Source: Mucilaginibacter cryoferens (GTDB lineage Bacteria; Bacteroidota; Bacteroidia; Sphingobacteriales; Sphingobacteriaceae). From it: a stretch of 64,000 nt of DNA. Where the stretch lies: NCBI RefSeq assembly GCF_014205845.1, contig NZ_JACHCR010000002.1, forward strand, positions 145,078 through 209,077, in the 5' to 3' direction. Position numbers and translations under genes: made by a program. The notes under the pieces were generated by a model. The model searched no databases. It had not been told where the DNA came from and saw nothing but the letters and a program-made list of their open reading frames with translations. Positions 46,166 through 55,627 of this stretch are shown here, piece by piece; within the stretch, counting starts at the first letter, position 1; each line of letters opens with the position of its first letter.

Positions 46166-47107
46166 ATGGCGGGACACTTAAACAGGCGAGAGGCTTTAAA
46201 AACAATCGGGCTTTCGGCCGGTGCCGCTGTACTAAGCGGCCCGGTTTCGGCTGCAATTAAGGTAGAAAAAAAATCTGATAGGGGTTTTGTTTACTCGTTG
46301 AACATGAGTACTATTCGCGGCCATAATCTGGGTTTTGTGAAGGAACTGGAGGTGGCTGCCAAGGCAGGTTTTACATCGGTAGAGATCTGGCTGGATACCC
46401 TGCACACTTACCTGCAAGGCGGGGGCTCTATAACCGAAGCTAAAAAAATAGCAGATGGGCTGGGGCTTAAGATAGAAGATGCCATAGGTTTTGCCCCCTG
46501 GATAGCTGATGATGATACCATGCGCCAAAAAGCCCTGATAGATTTACAGACTGATATGGATCTGTTGGCTAAATTAGGCTGCCATCGCATAGCTGCACCA
46601 CCCGCAGGTGCTACAAAGGCAGTCATCAATTTAGATAGTATTACAGAGCGTTATAACGCTCTGCTAAAAATGGGTAAGCAAAGCGGTGTAATACCTCAAT
46701 TAGAAATGTGGGGTGCATCGGTAAATTTGAAGCATGTAAGCGATGTGCTTTATGTGGTTACATCCATTGGCGATGTTGATGCAAGGGTATTGTTGGATGT
46801 GTTCCACTTTTTTAAAGGCGGTTCGCCGGTAGAGAGTTTGGCTTTTGTGGGTAAACAGGCATTAGACATCATTCATGTTAACGATTATCCGGCTGGCATC
46901 ACTCCCGAAAAAATATCAGAACCCGACAGAATTTATGTAGGCGATGGTATAGCACCGGTAAAGCAGATTCTGCAGCTGGCTAAACATCCCGATAAGCCAT
47001 TGGTAATATCCTTTGAAGTATTTAACAAAAGCTATTATGCGCAAGATGCTTTGAAGGTGGCCAAAACGGCGCTGGAGAAGATGAAAGCGGCCACGGTAGG
47101 GATATGA
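46166..47107 (+). CDS. Tat-exported xylose isomerase-like TIM barrel (sugar phosphate isomerase/epimerase family)
   Basis: A 313-residue protein beginning one base after the previous stop, so translational coupling is likely. The N-terminal NRREALKTIGLSAGAAVLSG is a Tat-like signal. The barrel has FVYSLNMSTIRGHNLGFVKE, SVEIWLDTLHTY, HRIAAPPAGATK, QLEMWGASVN, VLLDVFHFFKGG and IHVNDYPAG. Two related but diverged exported isomerase-like proteins in tandem suggest two steps on, or two forms of, an oxidised sugar. No phosphate-handling features are seen, so the family name need not imply a phosphorylated substrate. Confidence 0.88.
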   Translation: MAGHLNRREALKTIGLSAGAAVLSGPVSAAIKVEKKSDRGFVYSLNMSTIRGHNLGFVKELEVAAKAGFTSVEIWLDTLHTYLQGGGSITEAKKIADGLGLKIEDAIGFAPWIADDDTMRQKALIDLQTDMDLLAKLGCHRIAAPPAGATKAVINLDSITERYNALLKMGKQSGVIPQLEMWGASVNLKHVSDVLYVVTSIGDVDARVLLDVFHFFKGGSPVESLAFVGKQALDIIHVNDYPAGITPEKISEPDRIYVGDGIAPVKQILQLAKHPDKPLVISFEVFNKSYYAQDALKVAKTALEKMKAATVGI

Positions 47108-47143
47108 TGATACAGAACTAGTTTAACGAAACCCTATCCTCTA

Positions 47144-47230
47144 TGTCGTTGCGAGCGCAGCGTGGCAATCTCGTAGCTCTACAGGGCGAATAAGTATGGC
47201 TACGAGATTGCTTCGTGTCTTATAATGATA
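47144..47230. repeat. Degenerate dispersed palindromic repeat, copy C
   Basis: TGTCGTTGCGAGCGCAGC and GCTTCGTGTCTTATAATGA resemble the outer arms of the family. The inner arms GCAATCTCGTAGC and GCTACGAGATTGC are perfectly complementary. Decayed relative to the other copies. Confidence 0.7.
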
Positions 47231-47284
47231 TGGTTGTAAGGTATTGATTTTCAGTATATATTTTTAAAACACAAACCCCTCACC

Positions 47285-47388
47285 GCCGTTATTGCGAGGC
47301 ACGAAGCAATCCCCGACCTACAGAGTCGCTATGCAAATCCGCCCTGTAATTTGGGGATTGCTTCGTCGTACCTCCTCGCAAGGACGGC
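47285..47388. repeat. Dispersed palindromic repeat, copy D
   Basis: Inverted, it is nearly identical to copy A (26078-26177), including the asymmetric GAGGTACGACGAAGC extra segment in one arm and the flank GATGTCATTACTG. The two copies are about 21 kb apart in opposite orientation. Confidence 0.9.
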
Positions 47389-47525
47389 CTTTTTAAGATG
47401 TCATTACTGTTTTTTCCATGTTAACCCTGGTTGTCACTCAATGACATAGTTTTATATTGTCATTTTCCCTTCAGAGTCCCATGATTTTACTGGCCAGCAA
47501 AACTTGAATGGGAATACAACAACCA

Positions 47526-49421
47526 CTAATCGCCCGCGTATTCCCAGGCGCTTTGGTAGCCGCCAAGCTTTTCGGCATAAGTCACAAAATCGGCATAAAA
47601 TTGTAAGCGGGTAAGGGTGGCACTGTCGCCGATTACTATTAGTTTTTTGCGGGCGCGGGTCATGGCCACGTTCATTCGGCGGATATCCGAAAGGAAACCA
47701 ATCTCGCCGTCGGCATTACTGCGTACAAGACTGATGTAAACCACATCCCGTTCTTGTCCCTGGAAACTATCGATGGTGTTTACAGATATATTATCCAAAA
47801 ACGACAGCAAACCGGGGTTATTATGTAACTGATCATTCAATACCCTTATCTGTTCTTTATAGGGCGATATAATAGCAACGGAAGGGAATTTTTCGGTTGG
47901 GTCTATTTCGGTAACCAATCGGTTCAGATGTTTAAATAACAATGCTGCTTCATCTGGATTAAAAGTACTGGTACCAGCCTGCTGCTCTTCAAAGCCAGCC
48001 CCGGCGGTATCAATAAAGGTAACCGGCATATCGCCATTAAACAATAACCTGTTTGCTACAGAAGAGTGGGCTTTTAACCTATCACCATAAAACTCACGGG
48101 ATGAGAAACCCATGATAGCTTCGTTCATCCGGTATTGTTCATCCAATAAAACCACCGCTTCGGGATGCAGTGCAACACATTTTTCGAGCAGGGTGGTGCT
48201 TAATCCGGCCCTTGCCGCATCGTTTGATTTAATGGTAGGGGGCAATTGCAGGTGGTCGCCGGCCAAAATTACTTTTTGGGCTTTTAGTATCGGAATCCAG
48301 CAGGCGGGTTCAAGCGCTTGTCCGGCCTCGTCAATCACCACGGTTTCAAATTTCACCTCGCGGATGGTATAGTGATTGGAGCCAACCAGCGTAGCGGTTA
48401 TAACTTGTGCCTTGCTTACCAGGTCATCAATAATATGCTGCTCTGTTAAGGCAACATCCTTCATTATCTTGTGCGCCTCGTTAAACAAGGCTTTACGCTG
48501 GTCGCGCTCAGATTTGCCAAAGCTGCGTTTGTATTTATGCGCCATATCTTTATAGGCGCTGGCCTGCTTTTTGAGCGTGCGGATAAGTTTATTATCCGCA
48601 TGTTCGGCCATTTTGCTATCCAGCGTTAGCGAAACCAGTTTCTCTGATACCCGGTTAGGGTTGCCTATTCTCAACACGTTCAATCCCTCATCGGCCAGTT
48701 TTTCACTTAGTAGGTCTACAGCGGTATTGCTGGGTGCTACTACCAGTATTTGTTTGCGGGTTTGTTTAGCCAATAAATTAATGGCCTGTACCAATGTTGT
48801 GGTTTTACCAGTTCCCGGCGGACCGTGCACAATAGCCAGATCTTGTGCCGTAACAATTTTAGTTACCGCTGCTAATTGTGAGGTGTTTAACCGCGAGATA
48901 ACTAAAGGTTGGGTAGGCGTATTAAAAACAGGTGTGGTATTACCTGTAAGTATATTTACTATGCGGCCTTCGGTTTTTTCGCTTAATGTCGATGCCTGTT
49001 TAATGGCTTTCAGCATTTCGTCGTAGCTATTGTTATCAAACAGCAGGTCGATGCCTAATTTTCCGTCGCGTGCCCAATCGGGTAACTCATCGGTATATAA
49101 AGTGATCTTGAGCCGGTTACCGCCCTGGTAGGTGATAATACCCTCTACACGGTCTTTTTTAGGGTCGTGATTGCTGAATAACGCGGCCGGTACACCAAAG
49201 CGTAATTGATGTGACAGATCCTGATGGGTGGTGCGTTCTACCTCCACATTAATATAATCGCCTCGCCCGGGTTCTGTATTTCTGATAGCAATAGGGTACC
49301 AGCTTAAGCCCTGTGCCCGGCGGTCGGCAGCCGATGTGTTTTCGGTAAGTTTGAGGTAGGCGCTGCGGTCTTCTTCTTTTTCTTTATTCAGTAGGTCCAG
49401 CAGCTTTTTAAAATAGTCCAT
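47526..49421 (-). CDS. SF1 DNA/RNA helicase (IGHMBP2/SMUBP-2-like)
   Basis: ATG at 49421 (MDYFKKLLDLL) is preferred over a TTG at 49430. The ~631-residue protein carries Walker A VHGPPGTGKTTTLVQA, motif II VIDEAGQALEPACWIP, motif III GDHLQLPPT and motif VI VAMTRARKKLIVIGD. The N-terminal ~160 residues contain the 2A/1B-type beta-barrel seen in IGHMBP2/Upf1-like helicases. It likely translocates 5'-3' on nucleic acid. A TAnnTTTG box lies 7 bases before the start. It is monocistronic. Confidence 0.93.
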   Translation of the reverse strand: MDYFKKLLDLLNKEKEEDRSAYLKLTENTSAADRRAQGLSWYPIAIRNTEPGRGDYINVEVERTTHQDLSHQLRFGVPAALFSNHDPKKDRVEGIITYQGGNRLKITLYTDELPDWARDGKLGIDLLFDNNSYDEMLKAIKQASTLSEKTEGRIVNILTGNTTPVFNTPTQPLVISRLNTSQLAAVTKIVTAQDLAIVHGPPGTGKTTTLVQAINLLAKQTRKQILVVAPSNTAVDLLSEKLADEGLNVLRIGNPNRVSEKLVSLTLDSKMAEHADNKLIRTLKKQASAYKDMAHKYKRSFGKSERDQRKALFNEAHKIMKDVALTEQHIIDDLVSKAQVITATLVGSNHYTIREVKFETVVIDEAGQALEPACWIPILKAQKVILAGDHLQLPPTIKSNDAARAGLSTTLLEKCVALHPEAVVLLDEQYRMNEAIMGFSSREFYGDRLKAHSSVANRLLFNGDMPVTFIDTAGAGFEEQQAGTSTFNPDEAALLFKHLNRLVTEIDPTEKFPSVAIISPYKEQIRVLNDQLHNNPGLLSFLDNISVNTIDSFQGQERDVVYISLVRSNADGEIGFLSDIRRMNVAMTRARKKLIVIGDSATLTRLQFYADFVTYAEKLGGYQSAWEYAGD

Positions 49422-49427
49422 CGGCTG

Positions 49428-49435
49428 CAAAGGTA
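49428..49435 (-). promoter_or_regulatory. TAnnTTTG -7 box upstream of the SF1 helicase gene
   Basis: TACCTTTG on the minus strand ends 6 bases before the ATG. An AAGCTTTTAGC-type repeat tract lies directly upstream. Confidence 0.5.
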
Positions 49436-49596
49436 ATATAAAAGCTAAAAGCTTAAGGCTGAAAGCCGAAAGCTGATTTAACGGATGGTTGGGTAAACCA
49501 TAGTAATTTACCCCCTGCCAGGTATCGTCGACGCAGTAATAGTTGACAGTACCAAGTGGGCAGCTGGCACAGTTTTAAACTGCTGACTGCCAATTT

Positions 49597-50100
49597 CTAT
49601 CCTGGTAATGTAAACCAAAACGTGCTGCCGATATCCACATAGCTTTCTACGCCTATTTGGCCATGGTGATGCTCAATAATTTCGGCTGCTGTTTGGAGGC
49701 CCGTAGGTTGGGTGTTACCCCGGGTAAATAAAGTTTTTAGTTTGCCCGATTGGATGCCCGTGCCATGATCACTCACACTTATTTTTACTTTTCCATTTTC
49801 GGAACTGGTACGCACCTCTACTTTTTTTGCCTGTGGCGAATATTTTATAGCGTTGTTTACCAAATGGGTTATAACCTGGCTAATCTGCTCTTCATCACCA
49901 TTAATTAGTTTATTAGGTGGGTCGAAAAGGCAGATGATGCGGTGCTTACTCACATCATTTTGAACATCATTAATGCACTTTTTAATGCAATTGTTAATAT
50001 TAAAGAAGGCTTCGCTGTGCTGAATTTCCTCGGTTTGGCTTTTAGGGGTATTAAGCATATCTAATACTGGTTTAAGTAATTTGTTGGCTTGTGTTGATAC
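49597..50100 (-). pseudogene. Truncated histidine kinase remnant (ATPase domain only)
   Basis: The frame is open from 50100 to 49597, limited upstream by a TAG at 50101-50103. It begins inside the second DHp helix (STQANKLLKPVLDMLNTP), so the H box and all sensor domains are absent. The ATPase domain keeps VITHLVNNAIKYSP (N box) and DHGTGI (G1). The expected GLGLY G2 box reads GLQTAAEIIEHH and the lid is short. DNA upstream of 50103 looks non-coding. It is probably the decayed 3' end of a kinase gene; an intact ATG-initiated 153-residue anti-sigma-like ATPase is less likely. Confidence 0.75.
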
Positions 50101-50103
50101 CTA

Positions 50104-50468
50104 CATACAAGTGTTTTTTGTAGATTGTATTATAAGTGATGTTTACTGTGGTATATAACGTTGCTTATTCAAAATTAATATAAACGGCTCATTTTTAGCT
50201 GCGTATTATTACTCGATTTTGATGTATATACCACCCGATTTTAAATTATCGGGTAATTTATGTGTAGCGATGACATTTCTGGCTTTCACTTGCTTCAAAT
50301 ATTGATGGAGTTACTGGTATGGTTCGCCTGAAACTTATGTTGCCGGCAAGCCCCCAATTATACCTCTTCAACAAAAAACGTTTGTGTACCTTATTGAAAC
50401 CATAGTGTAATTATTAGTTAAGCCGTCCGGGTAAATTTGATCTCATTATAAACCAAATTATAAATTTT
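50104..50468. other. Intergenic region between kinase remnant and lipoprotein gene
   Basis: 365 AT-rich bases without coding signs on either strand. The direct promoter of the lipoprotein gene is presumably near 50,400-50,460. No repeats recognised. Confidence 0.4.
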
Positions 50469-51146
50469 ATGAGAAAACAAATTAACTTTTTAATGGCCGG
50501 CAGTGCCATGCTTTTAGCCCTTGGTTTGGGTTGTGCTAAGGACGCAAATAAATCAAAAACAAATGGTGACACAACAGTGCCCCGGGCGGCAGTGCCACAA
50601 AGCGGTTTTAACCTGTGGGGAACCTGTAACGGAGCGCCTTACCTTATCTCTGGTACCAATGGCATAGCTATACCGGTGGGTAATTGCAGTACCGATATTG
50701 ACGCCGCACAGCAAAGCAGCGGGCAAACAGCTACCGGAATGCAGTTTAATGGCTGTTTTAAGGGCGGTACAAGTGCCAGCAGTTCGGCGAGTGAGCAGGC
50801 GGTGTTTTTGGCCGATAACGTTACCCAGTGGAACGGTAACGAAATGGGCTTTGTAAAAACCTTGAATGATAACGCTTTAAAAGCGTACGTACAGGGCGGC
50901 GGGCAGTACTACACCCAGGTGCTTTCGGTGGGCGATAATGGCTACCACACTTTTAAATGCCAGGCGCGCTCAACCAATGTGCACCAGGTTGATTTTTATG
51001 TGGATGGCACCTACCAGTGTACCCTTACCAACAACAGCGGCCACTACTGGAACAACTTTGATTACTTTGTGGGTACCAACCATTGGTACGGCGGATCGAG
51101 CCCGGCGGGGCAGCAAATAGAGATGTATAACATGACTACCTATTAA
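50469..51146 (+). CDS. Small lipoprotein with LamG-like beta-sandwich character
   Basis: A 225-residue protein with a lipoprotein signal (MLLALGLGC, cysteine 22) followed by a charged linker. The mature part is rich in Gly, Ser, Asn, Tyr and Trp with four further cysteines. Segments such as GYHTFKCQARSTNVHQVDFY and VDGTYQCTLTN resemble LamG/concanavalin strands. It could bind glycans on the cell surface. No specific family is recognised with certainty. It faces the HTCS gene convergently and shares a terminator with it. Confidence 0.65.
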   Translation: MRKQINFLMAGSAMLLALGLGCAKDANKSKTNGDTTVPRAAVPQSGFNLWGTCNGAPYLISGTNGIAIPVGNCSTDIDAAQQSSGQTATGMQFNGCFKGGTSASSSASEQAVFLADNVTQWNGNEMGFVKTLNDNALKAYVQGGGQYYTQVLSVGDNGYHTFKCQARSTNVHQVDFYVDGTYQCTLTNNSGHYWNNFDYFVGTNHWYGGSSPAGQQIEMYNMTTY

Positions 51147-51343
51147 TTAAAAAGCAAACTTCTTAAATGCCGCTTTTGTTGAGGAAAAGCGCCATAGAAT
51201 GCTATAAAACAGTAATTAACCAATAATAAAGCAGGAATAAATTGGAAAAAAAGTGCAAAAAAATATAATTTTTGACTGCTTTAAAAAGTTTTGAATTTTG
51301 AACTAGTAAATTTTCGCAATTTGATGTTTTAAATTACTAAATG

Positions 51344-51386
51344 AAAAACCCGGCAGATCTGCTAAAAAGATCGCCGGGCTTTTTTT
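51344..51386. terminator. Bidirectional terminator between lipoprotein and HTCS genes
   Basis: AAAAACCCGGC / GCCGGGCTTTTTTT with a small inner GATC stem and terminal T runs on both strands, between two convergent stops (51146 and 51407). Confidence 0.85.
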
Positions 51387-51406
51387 GTGATGTCATCGCC
51401 GGAGGA

Positions 51407-54400
51407 TTAATTATTCCGTTTAAAATCTGTTAGCCTGTGTTGGTTGCGGTACTCGATGGGTGAGCAGTTGAAGATCTTTTTAAACTCGCGGAAAAAATAG
51501 GTTTTGTTGTTGAAGCCGGTGCGGTAAAAGATCTCGGATACCGTTAGATCGGAGTTGATGAGCAGGAGTGAAGCCTTCTGCAGCCTGATGTGGCGGATCA
51601 GTTCTGTAGGCGTCATATCCGACAGGGTTTTGATTTTGCGGTAAAGCTGGATCTTGCTCATGTTCATGGCATTTTCAAGGAAAGCGCCGTCGAGCATTTC
51701 GTCAATGTTATCTTCAATAACCCGGGTAACTTTTTCTACAAAATTCCTGTCGTTTTCGTTCAGATCTTTGCTGTCCAGCTGTAGGGCCGGGTTGCCGTTG
51801 CTAAACAACTGGTGCATTTTATCGCGATACTCCAATAGTTTTTGGATGCGTACCAGCAAATGTTCTGTTTGGAATGGTTTGGGGATATAGGCATCCGCGC
51901 CGCAGCTGTAGCCCTCGGTCATGTGCTGGATAGAAGTGCGGGCCGAAAGCAGCACAAAAGGGATGTGGCAGGTTTCAGATGTGTTTTTAATGAGGTCGCA
52001 AAGTTCCAGTCCGTTCATGTCGGGCATCATAACGTCGCTTATAATCAGATCGGGCATGGCGCGGTTAATCACCTCAATAGCTTGCTTGCCGGTGGATGCT
52101 TCGTAAATGATATAGCTATCGCCCAAAATATCTTTCAGCAAAAAACGTATCAGCTGCTCATCATCAACAATTAAAATGGCTTTCTTCTCGTCCTGCTCAA
52201 AGCTTTTGATGAGCGATTTTTTGTTGTTATCGGCAACGGTGCTTGTGTTGCCATTTTTTTGCCCGGTGCTAAGGGAGTTAAAAATATAGGATGCATTATC
52301 CAGCTTTTCGCTATCGGCTACCTGTTGTTCTCTGGCAGGTACAAAGCTCAAAGGCAATATGGTTTTAAAGGCTATCCAGTTGTTTTCGCAGGTTACGGTT
52401 ACCTCGCCGCCCAATACCTGGGTAAGCTGCCGGGTAAAGGCCAGACCAATGCCCGAGCTTATCTTGTTTTGCTGGCTACCATCTACTACAAAAAACCTAT
52501 CAAACAACCTGCCTGTTTCCTGCGTGGTGAGTTTGCAGCCCGAGTTGGCCACCACCAGCTCCAGTTTATCGGTTTGGTTGTTGGTATGTACCGATAGAAT
52601 GATGTACTGCTTCGGCTCGCAATGTTTAAAGGCGTTGGAGAGCAGGTTGAAAATTATTTTCTCTAACTTATCCTTGTCCATCCACATATTGATGCCCGGT
52701 TCTATGTGGCAGGCAAAATCAAGTTCTTTTTGCTCCACCAGGGCATTAAACAGGCTGGCACGGTTAGTTATCAGGTCTGATACGTTTAAATGGCTGTAGT
52801 GGGCCTGTAACTGCCCGGCTTCGGCTTTCCTGAACTCCAATAGCTGGTGCACCAGGTAATGCAGCCGGGAAGCCTCCTGTTTTACTATCGACAGAAAATG
52901 CCCGCCCTTTTGCTTTGTATCTGTTTCTTTGGATTTAAAAAGGTAGCGTTCCAGCGAGCCTAAGATGAGGGTAAGCGGCGTTTGAAGTTCGTGGGCAATA
53001 TTGGTGAAAAAGTTTAGCTGCTCCTGGTGCAGGTTCTCGTCCTTTTGGCGCAGCATGTGTTCCATTTTCAGCTCCTGCGCCATCACAAACTTGTTTTTGC
53101 GGTTGCGCACAAACAGGTAACCCGAACCAAAAATGACGATAGCGTAACCCAGAAAGGCAAAAGGGGTAAGCCATAAATACTGTTCAACCTTAACTGTAAA
53201 AGCGGTGATACCCGGTGTCCAAACACCTTCGCCGTTGCTCCATTTTATCTTCAGGGTATAATCGCCGGGAGGTATGTTGTTGTAAATGATCTTTTCGTGC
53301 TTGCCTATAAAATGCCAGCCCTTATCAACGCCCTCCAAAAAGTACGCATACTGGCATTTTTGCGAATTGATGTAGGTGATGGGCTGTAAATTAAGCTCAA
53401 AGTAGTTATCCTGCGGCTTCAATACATAATGCTGGTTTATTACCGACCCATTACGGGTTAATACTTTTAAGCCCCGTTCTGGTACATTTTTGCCGGCAAA
53501 CTGCATGTCAGATATCAGCAGATGCGGTTGCTCGGTGCTTAAGTGGATGTTTTGCGGCAAAAAGTAGTTAAAGCCGTAAATGCCGCCAAAATACAACATG
53601 CCGTTATCGTCTTTCCAAACGGCGTTGTCGCTAAATTCATCACTTTGCAGGCCGTCAGATTCTTTGTATTGCACCACCTTAAGGTTTAATGGGTTAATTC
53701 TGGCCAAACCTTTATTGGTGCTTATCCAAATATGGTTATTGTTATCGGCGCTAATGGCATGTATGGTATTATTGGGAAGGCCGTTATCTGTATTCAGTTT
53801 TTTAAACCGGGGTTGAGTGCTGTTGATGGCCTCTGTTTCGTTAATGAAATTTAAACCGAAACTGGTACCTACCCATAACCGGTTAGCTTTGTCGATAGCA
53901 AGCGACAGCACATCATTGTTAGATAAACTGCCATTGTAAGTAAACGCCTTAAACGTTCTGAATTTTTCGGTCTGCTTATCAAATACGCTCAGGCCTCCAT
54001 AGCGGCAGCCTATCCACAAATGGTTGTTGTTACCCTGTGCCAGGGTGTAAATTACATCGTTCCCCGGCCCGGCAGCGGTGCCGTTGTATTGGTATTTTTT
54101 GAGGTAAATGATCTTTACCTGTCCGTTGGTGGCTTGTTCCAGTTTTAGGTGTACCATACCGCTTTCGTTAAGGCCAAGCCATACAGAGCCGTCCTTATCC
54201 ACCAAAATACAGTGTACCGAACCAAAAGTAGGGTAGGCCTTACTGTTGGCTATCTGGTCCCAGTTAATGAAGCTCTTTTTGTTGAGGTCGTACAGGGTAA
54301 TTCCTTGTGCATCAGAGCCTATATACGCTAAACCATTGTTGCCTTTCTGAATGGCATACACGCAGTTATCCAGCAGGTCTACATTGGTATGAAACGAGCG

Positions 54401-55534
54401 AATGGCCGAAAATTCGGCATTTTTACTGCCCCAGTTTTTAATGGTGATAATACCGTTTCCTTTGGTGCCAATCCATAATTCGCCGTTTATTTGGGCAAAT
54501 GCCCTCACCGGGATATGGAACGATTGCCCGTTGGGCTGCTTCTGTACTATCCCAAAGTAGTTTTCTTTTTTGGCCAGTTTTAAAACCCCGTTGCCATCGG
54601 TGCCCAGCCAAAGCAGGTTGGTGGCGTCGTTCAACAATGACGTAACCCGCACGTTTTGCAGCAAGGGAATTTGCCCTGCAATGGTTGTTACAGGTTTAAA
54701 CTGCTCATCATATTCGCCAACACCTTTAGACGACCATGCAAACACGTAATGCTGCTTAAAATAACTCATGGAACGTACTTCATGAGGCAGTTTCAGCAAT
54801 GCATGCTGTTGGTACTGTTTGTTGATACTAATCAGGTTGCCCTGCTGGCTGGTATAAAATACCTGGTGATTGGTGATAAACACGTTATCGACCCCGGTAA
54901 CAGATTTAAAACGGGATTGAGATTCAAAACCTTCCGGCGTTTTCTGGAAAGCCTCGAGGATGCCATTATCTTTTAAAAGCCACAGGTTATCATACTCATC
55001 AAACACCATTTTAAGCAACATAAAGTTGCTCAGGCCCTTAATGTATACTTTTTTAAAGCTATCAGAACCAGTGTTATAAAGTAATATTTCTGAACTTTTG
55101 GTACGGGCCGTATATACCTGCCCTTTGCTATCAATAGCGGTGGTATAGCCGCTCGAGATCACCTTTTTGCGGTCGTAAAAGTAGTTGGTAAAATCGCCGG
55201 TGTTTTTGTTGAATTTTGATAGGCCTTCCACCGTGCCAATCCATATGTTGCGGCTTTTATCGCCGGTAACCTGGTAAATTACATTGCTGGCTATAGATCG
55301 TTTATTATCAGCCCGTTCGTAATTAAAAACGTGAATGTTGTTGCCATCGTAAAAGTTAAGCCCGTCCCAGGTACCAAACCAGATGATATTGTCCGAATCC
55401 TGGTAAATGCTGTTGATGCAGCTGTTGGATAAGCCACTGCTGTTGTCTATCTGCTGCGAGGTGTATTGGGCTTTGCTTATCTGCCCATAAAATAACAAAC
55501 CAAGCAAGTATATAAAAGTGTATAATTTTCTCAT
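51407..55534 (-). CDS. Hybrid two-component system regulator (HTCS) with AraC output domain
   Basis: ATG at 55534 (MRKLYTFIYLLGLLFYGQIS) is chosen because it supplies the signal peptide; the longer frame from 55627 adds unrelated residues. The 1375-residue product has a periplasmic two-bladed propeller set (~25-690; repeats such as NIIWFGTWDGLNFYD), a Y_Y_Y domain, one membrane helix (~790-812) and a kinase with H848 in FFTNIAHELQTPLT. A receiver with D1167 (LIISDVMMPDMNG) and two C-terminal AraC helix-turn-helix units follow. Such one-protein systems sense oligosaccharides and switch on utilisation loci, so the mannan locus at 58.3-64 kb is a plausible target. Confidence 0.95.
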   Translation of the reverse strand: MRKLYTFIYLLGLLFYGQISKAQYTSQQIDNSSGLSNSCINSIYQDSDNIIWFGTWDGLNFYDGNNIHVFNYERADNKRSIASNVIYQVTGDKSRNIWIGTVEGLSKFNKNTGDFTNYFYDRKKVISSGYTTAIDSKGQVYTARTKSSEILLYNTGSDSFKKVYIKGLSNFMLLKMVFDEYDNLWLLKDNGILEAFQKTPEGFESQSRFKSVTGVDNVFITNHQVFYTSQQGNLISINKQYQQHALLKLPHEVRSMSYFKQHYVFAWSSKGVGEYDEQFKPVTTIAGQIPLLQNVRVTSLLNDATNLLWLGTDGNGVLKLAKKENYFGIVQKQPNGQSFHIPVRAFAQINGELWIGTKGNGIITIKNWGSKNAEFSAIRSFHTNVDLLDNCVYAIQKGNNGLAYIGSDAQGITLYDLNKKSFINWDQIANSKAYPTFGSVHCILVDKDGSVWLGLNESGMVHLKLEQATNGQVKIIYLKKYQYNGTAAGPGNDVIYTLAQGNNNHLWIGCRYGGLSVFDKQTEKFRTFKAFTYNGSLSNNDVLSLAIDKANRLWVGTSFGLNFINETEAINSTQPRFKKLNTDNGLPNNTIHAISADNNNHIWISTNKGLARINPLNLKVVQYKESDGLQSDEFSDNAVWKDDNGMLYFGGIYGFNYFLPQNIHLSTEQPHLLISDMQFAGKNVPERGLKVLTRNGSVINQHYVLKPQDNYFELNLQPITYINSQKCQYAYFLEGVDKGWHFIGKHEKIIYNNIPPGDYTLKIKWSNGEGVWTPGITAFTVKVEQYLWLTPFAFLGYAIVIFGSGYLFVRNRKNKFVMAQELKMEHMLRQKDENLHQEQLNFFTNIAHELQTPLTLILGSLERYLFKSKETDTKQKGGHFLSIVKQEASRLHYLVHQLLEFRKAEAGQLQAHYSHLNVSDLITNRASLFNALVEQKELDFACHIEPGINMWMDKDKLEKIIFNLLSNAFKHCEPKQYIILSVHTNNQTDKLELVVANSGCKLTTQETGRLFDRFFVVDGSQQNKISSGIGLAFTRQLTQVLGGEVTVTCENNWIAFKTILPLSFVPAREQQVADSEKLDNASYIFNSLSTGQKNGNTSTVADNNKKSLIKSFEQDEKKAILIVDDEQLIRFLLKDILGDSYIIYEASTGKQAIEVINRAMPDLIISDVMMPDMNGLELCDLIKNTSETCHIPFVLLSARTSIQHMTEGYSCGADAYIPKPFQTEHLLVRIQKLLEYRDKMHQLFSNGNPALQLDSKDLNENDRNFVEKVTRVIEDNIDEMLDGAFLENAMNMSKIQLYRKIKTLSDMTPTELIRHIRLQKASLLLINSDLTVSEIFYRTGFNNKTYFFREFKKIFNCSPIEYRNQHRLTDFKRNN

Positions 55535-55627
55535 ACAGAAAGTATTATGGTAAACAGGTGAACCCGGAAACAAACTGGCGTTGCATACAGGGGCATAATT
55601 GGCGGCTGTTTTAATAGCCTGTAACAA

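Larger units (their letters stand above)
47108..47525. other. Intergenic region with two palindromic repeats between convergent genes
   Basis: No credible gene. Contains a degenerate repeat (47144-47230) and copy D (47285-47388). The stretch between 47,389 and 47,525 has several short GTCATT and AATGACA inverted motifs. Confidence 0.5.

Noticed and set aside
26078..47388. CRISPR array made of the recurring palindromes
   Set aside because: Copies are scattered over 21 kb, not regularly spaced, and no cas genes are present.
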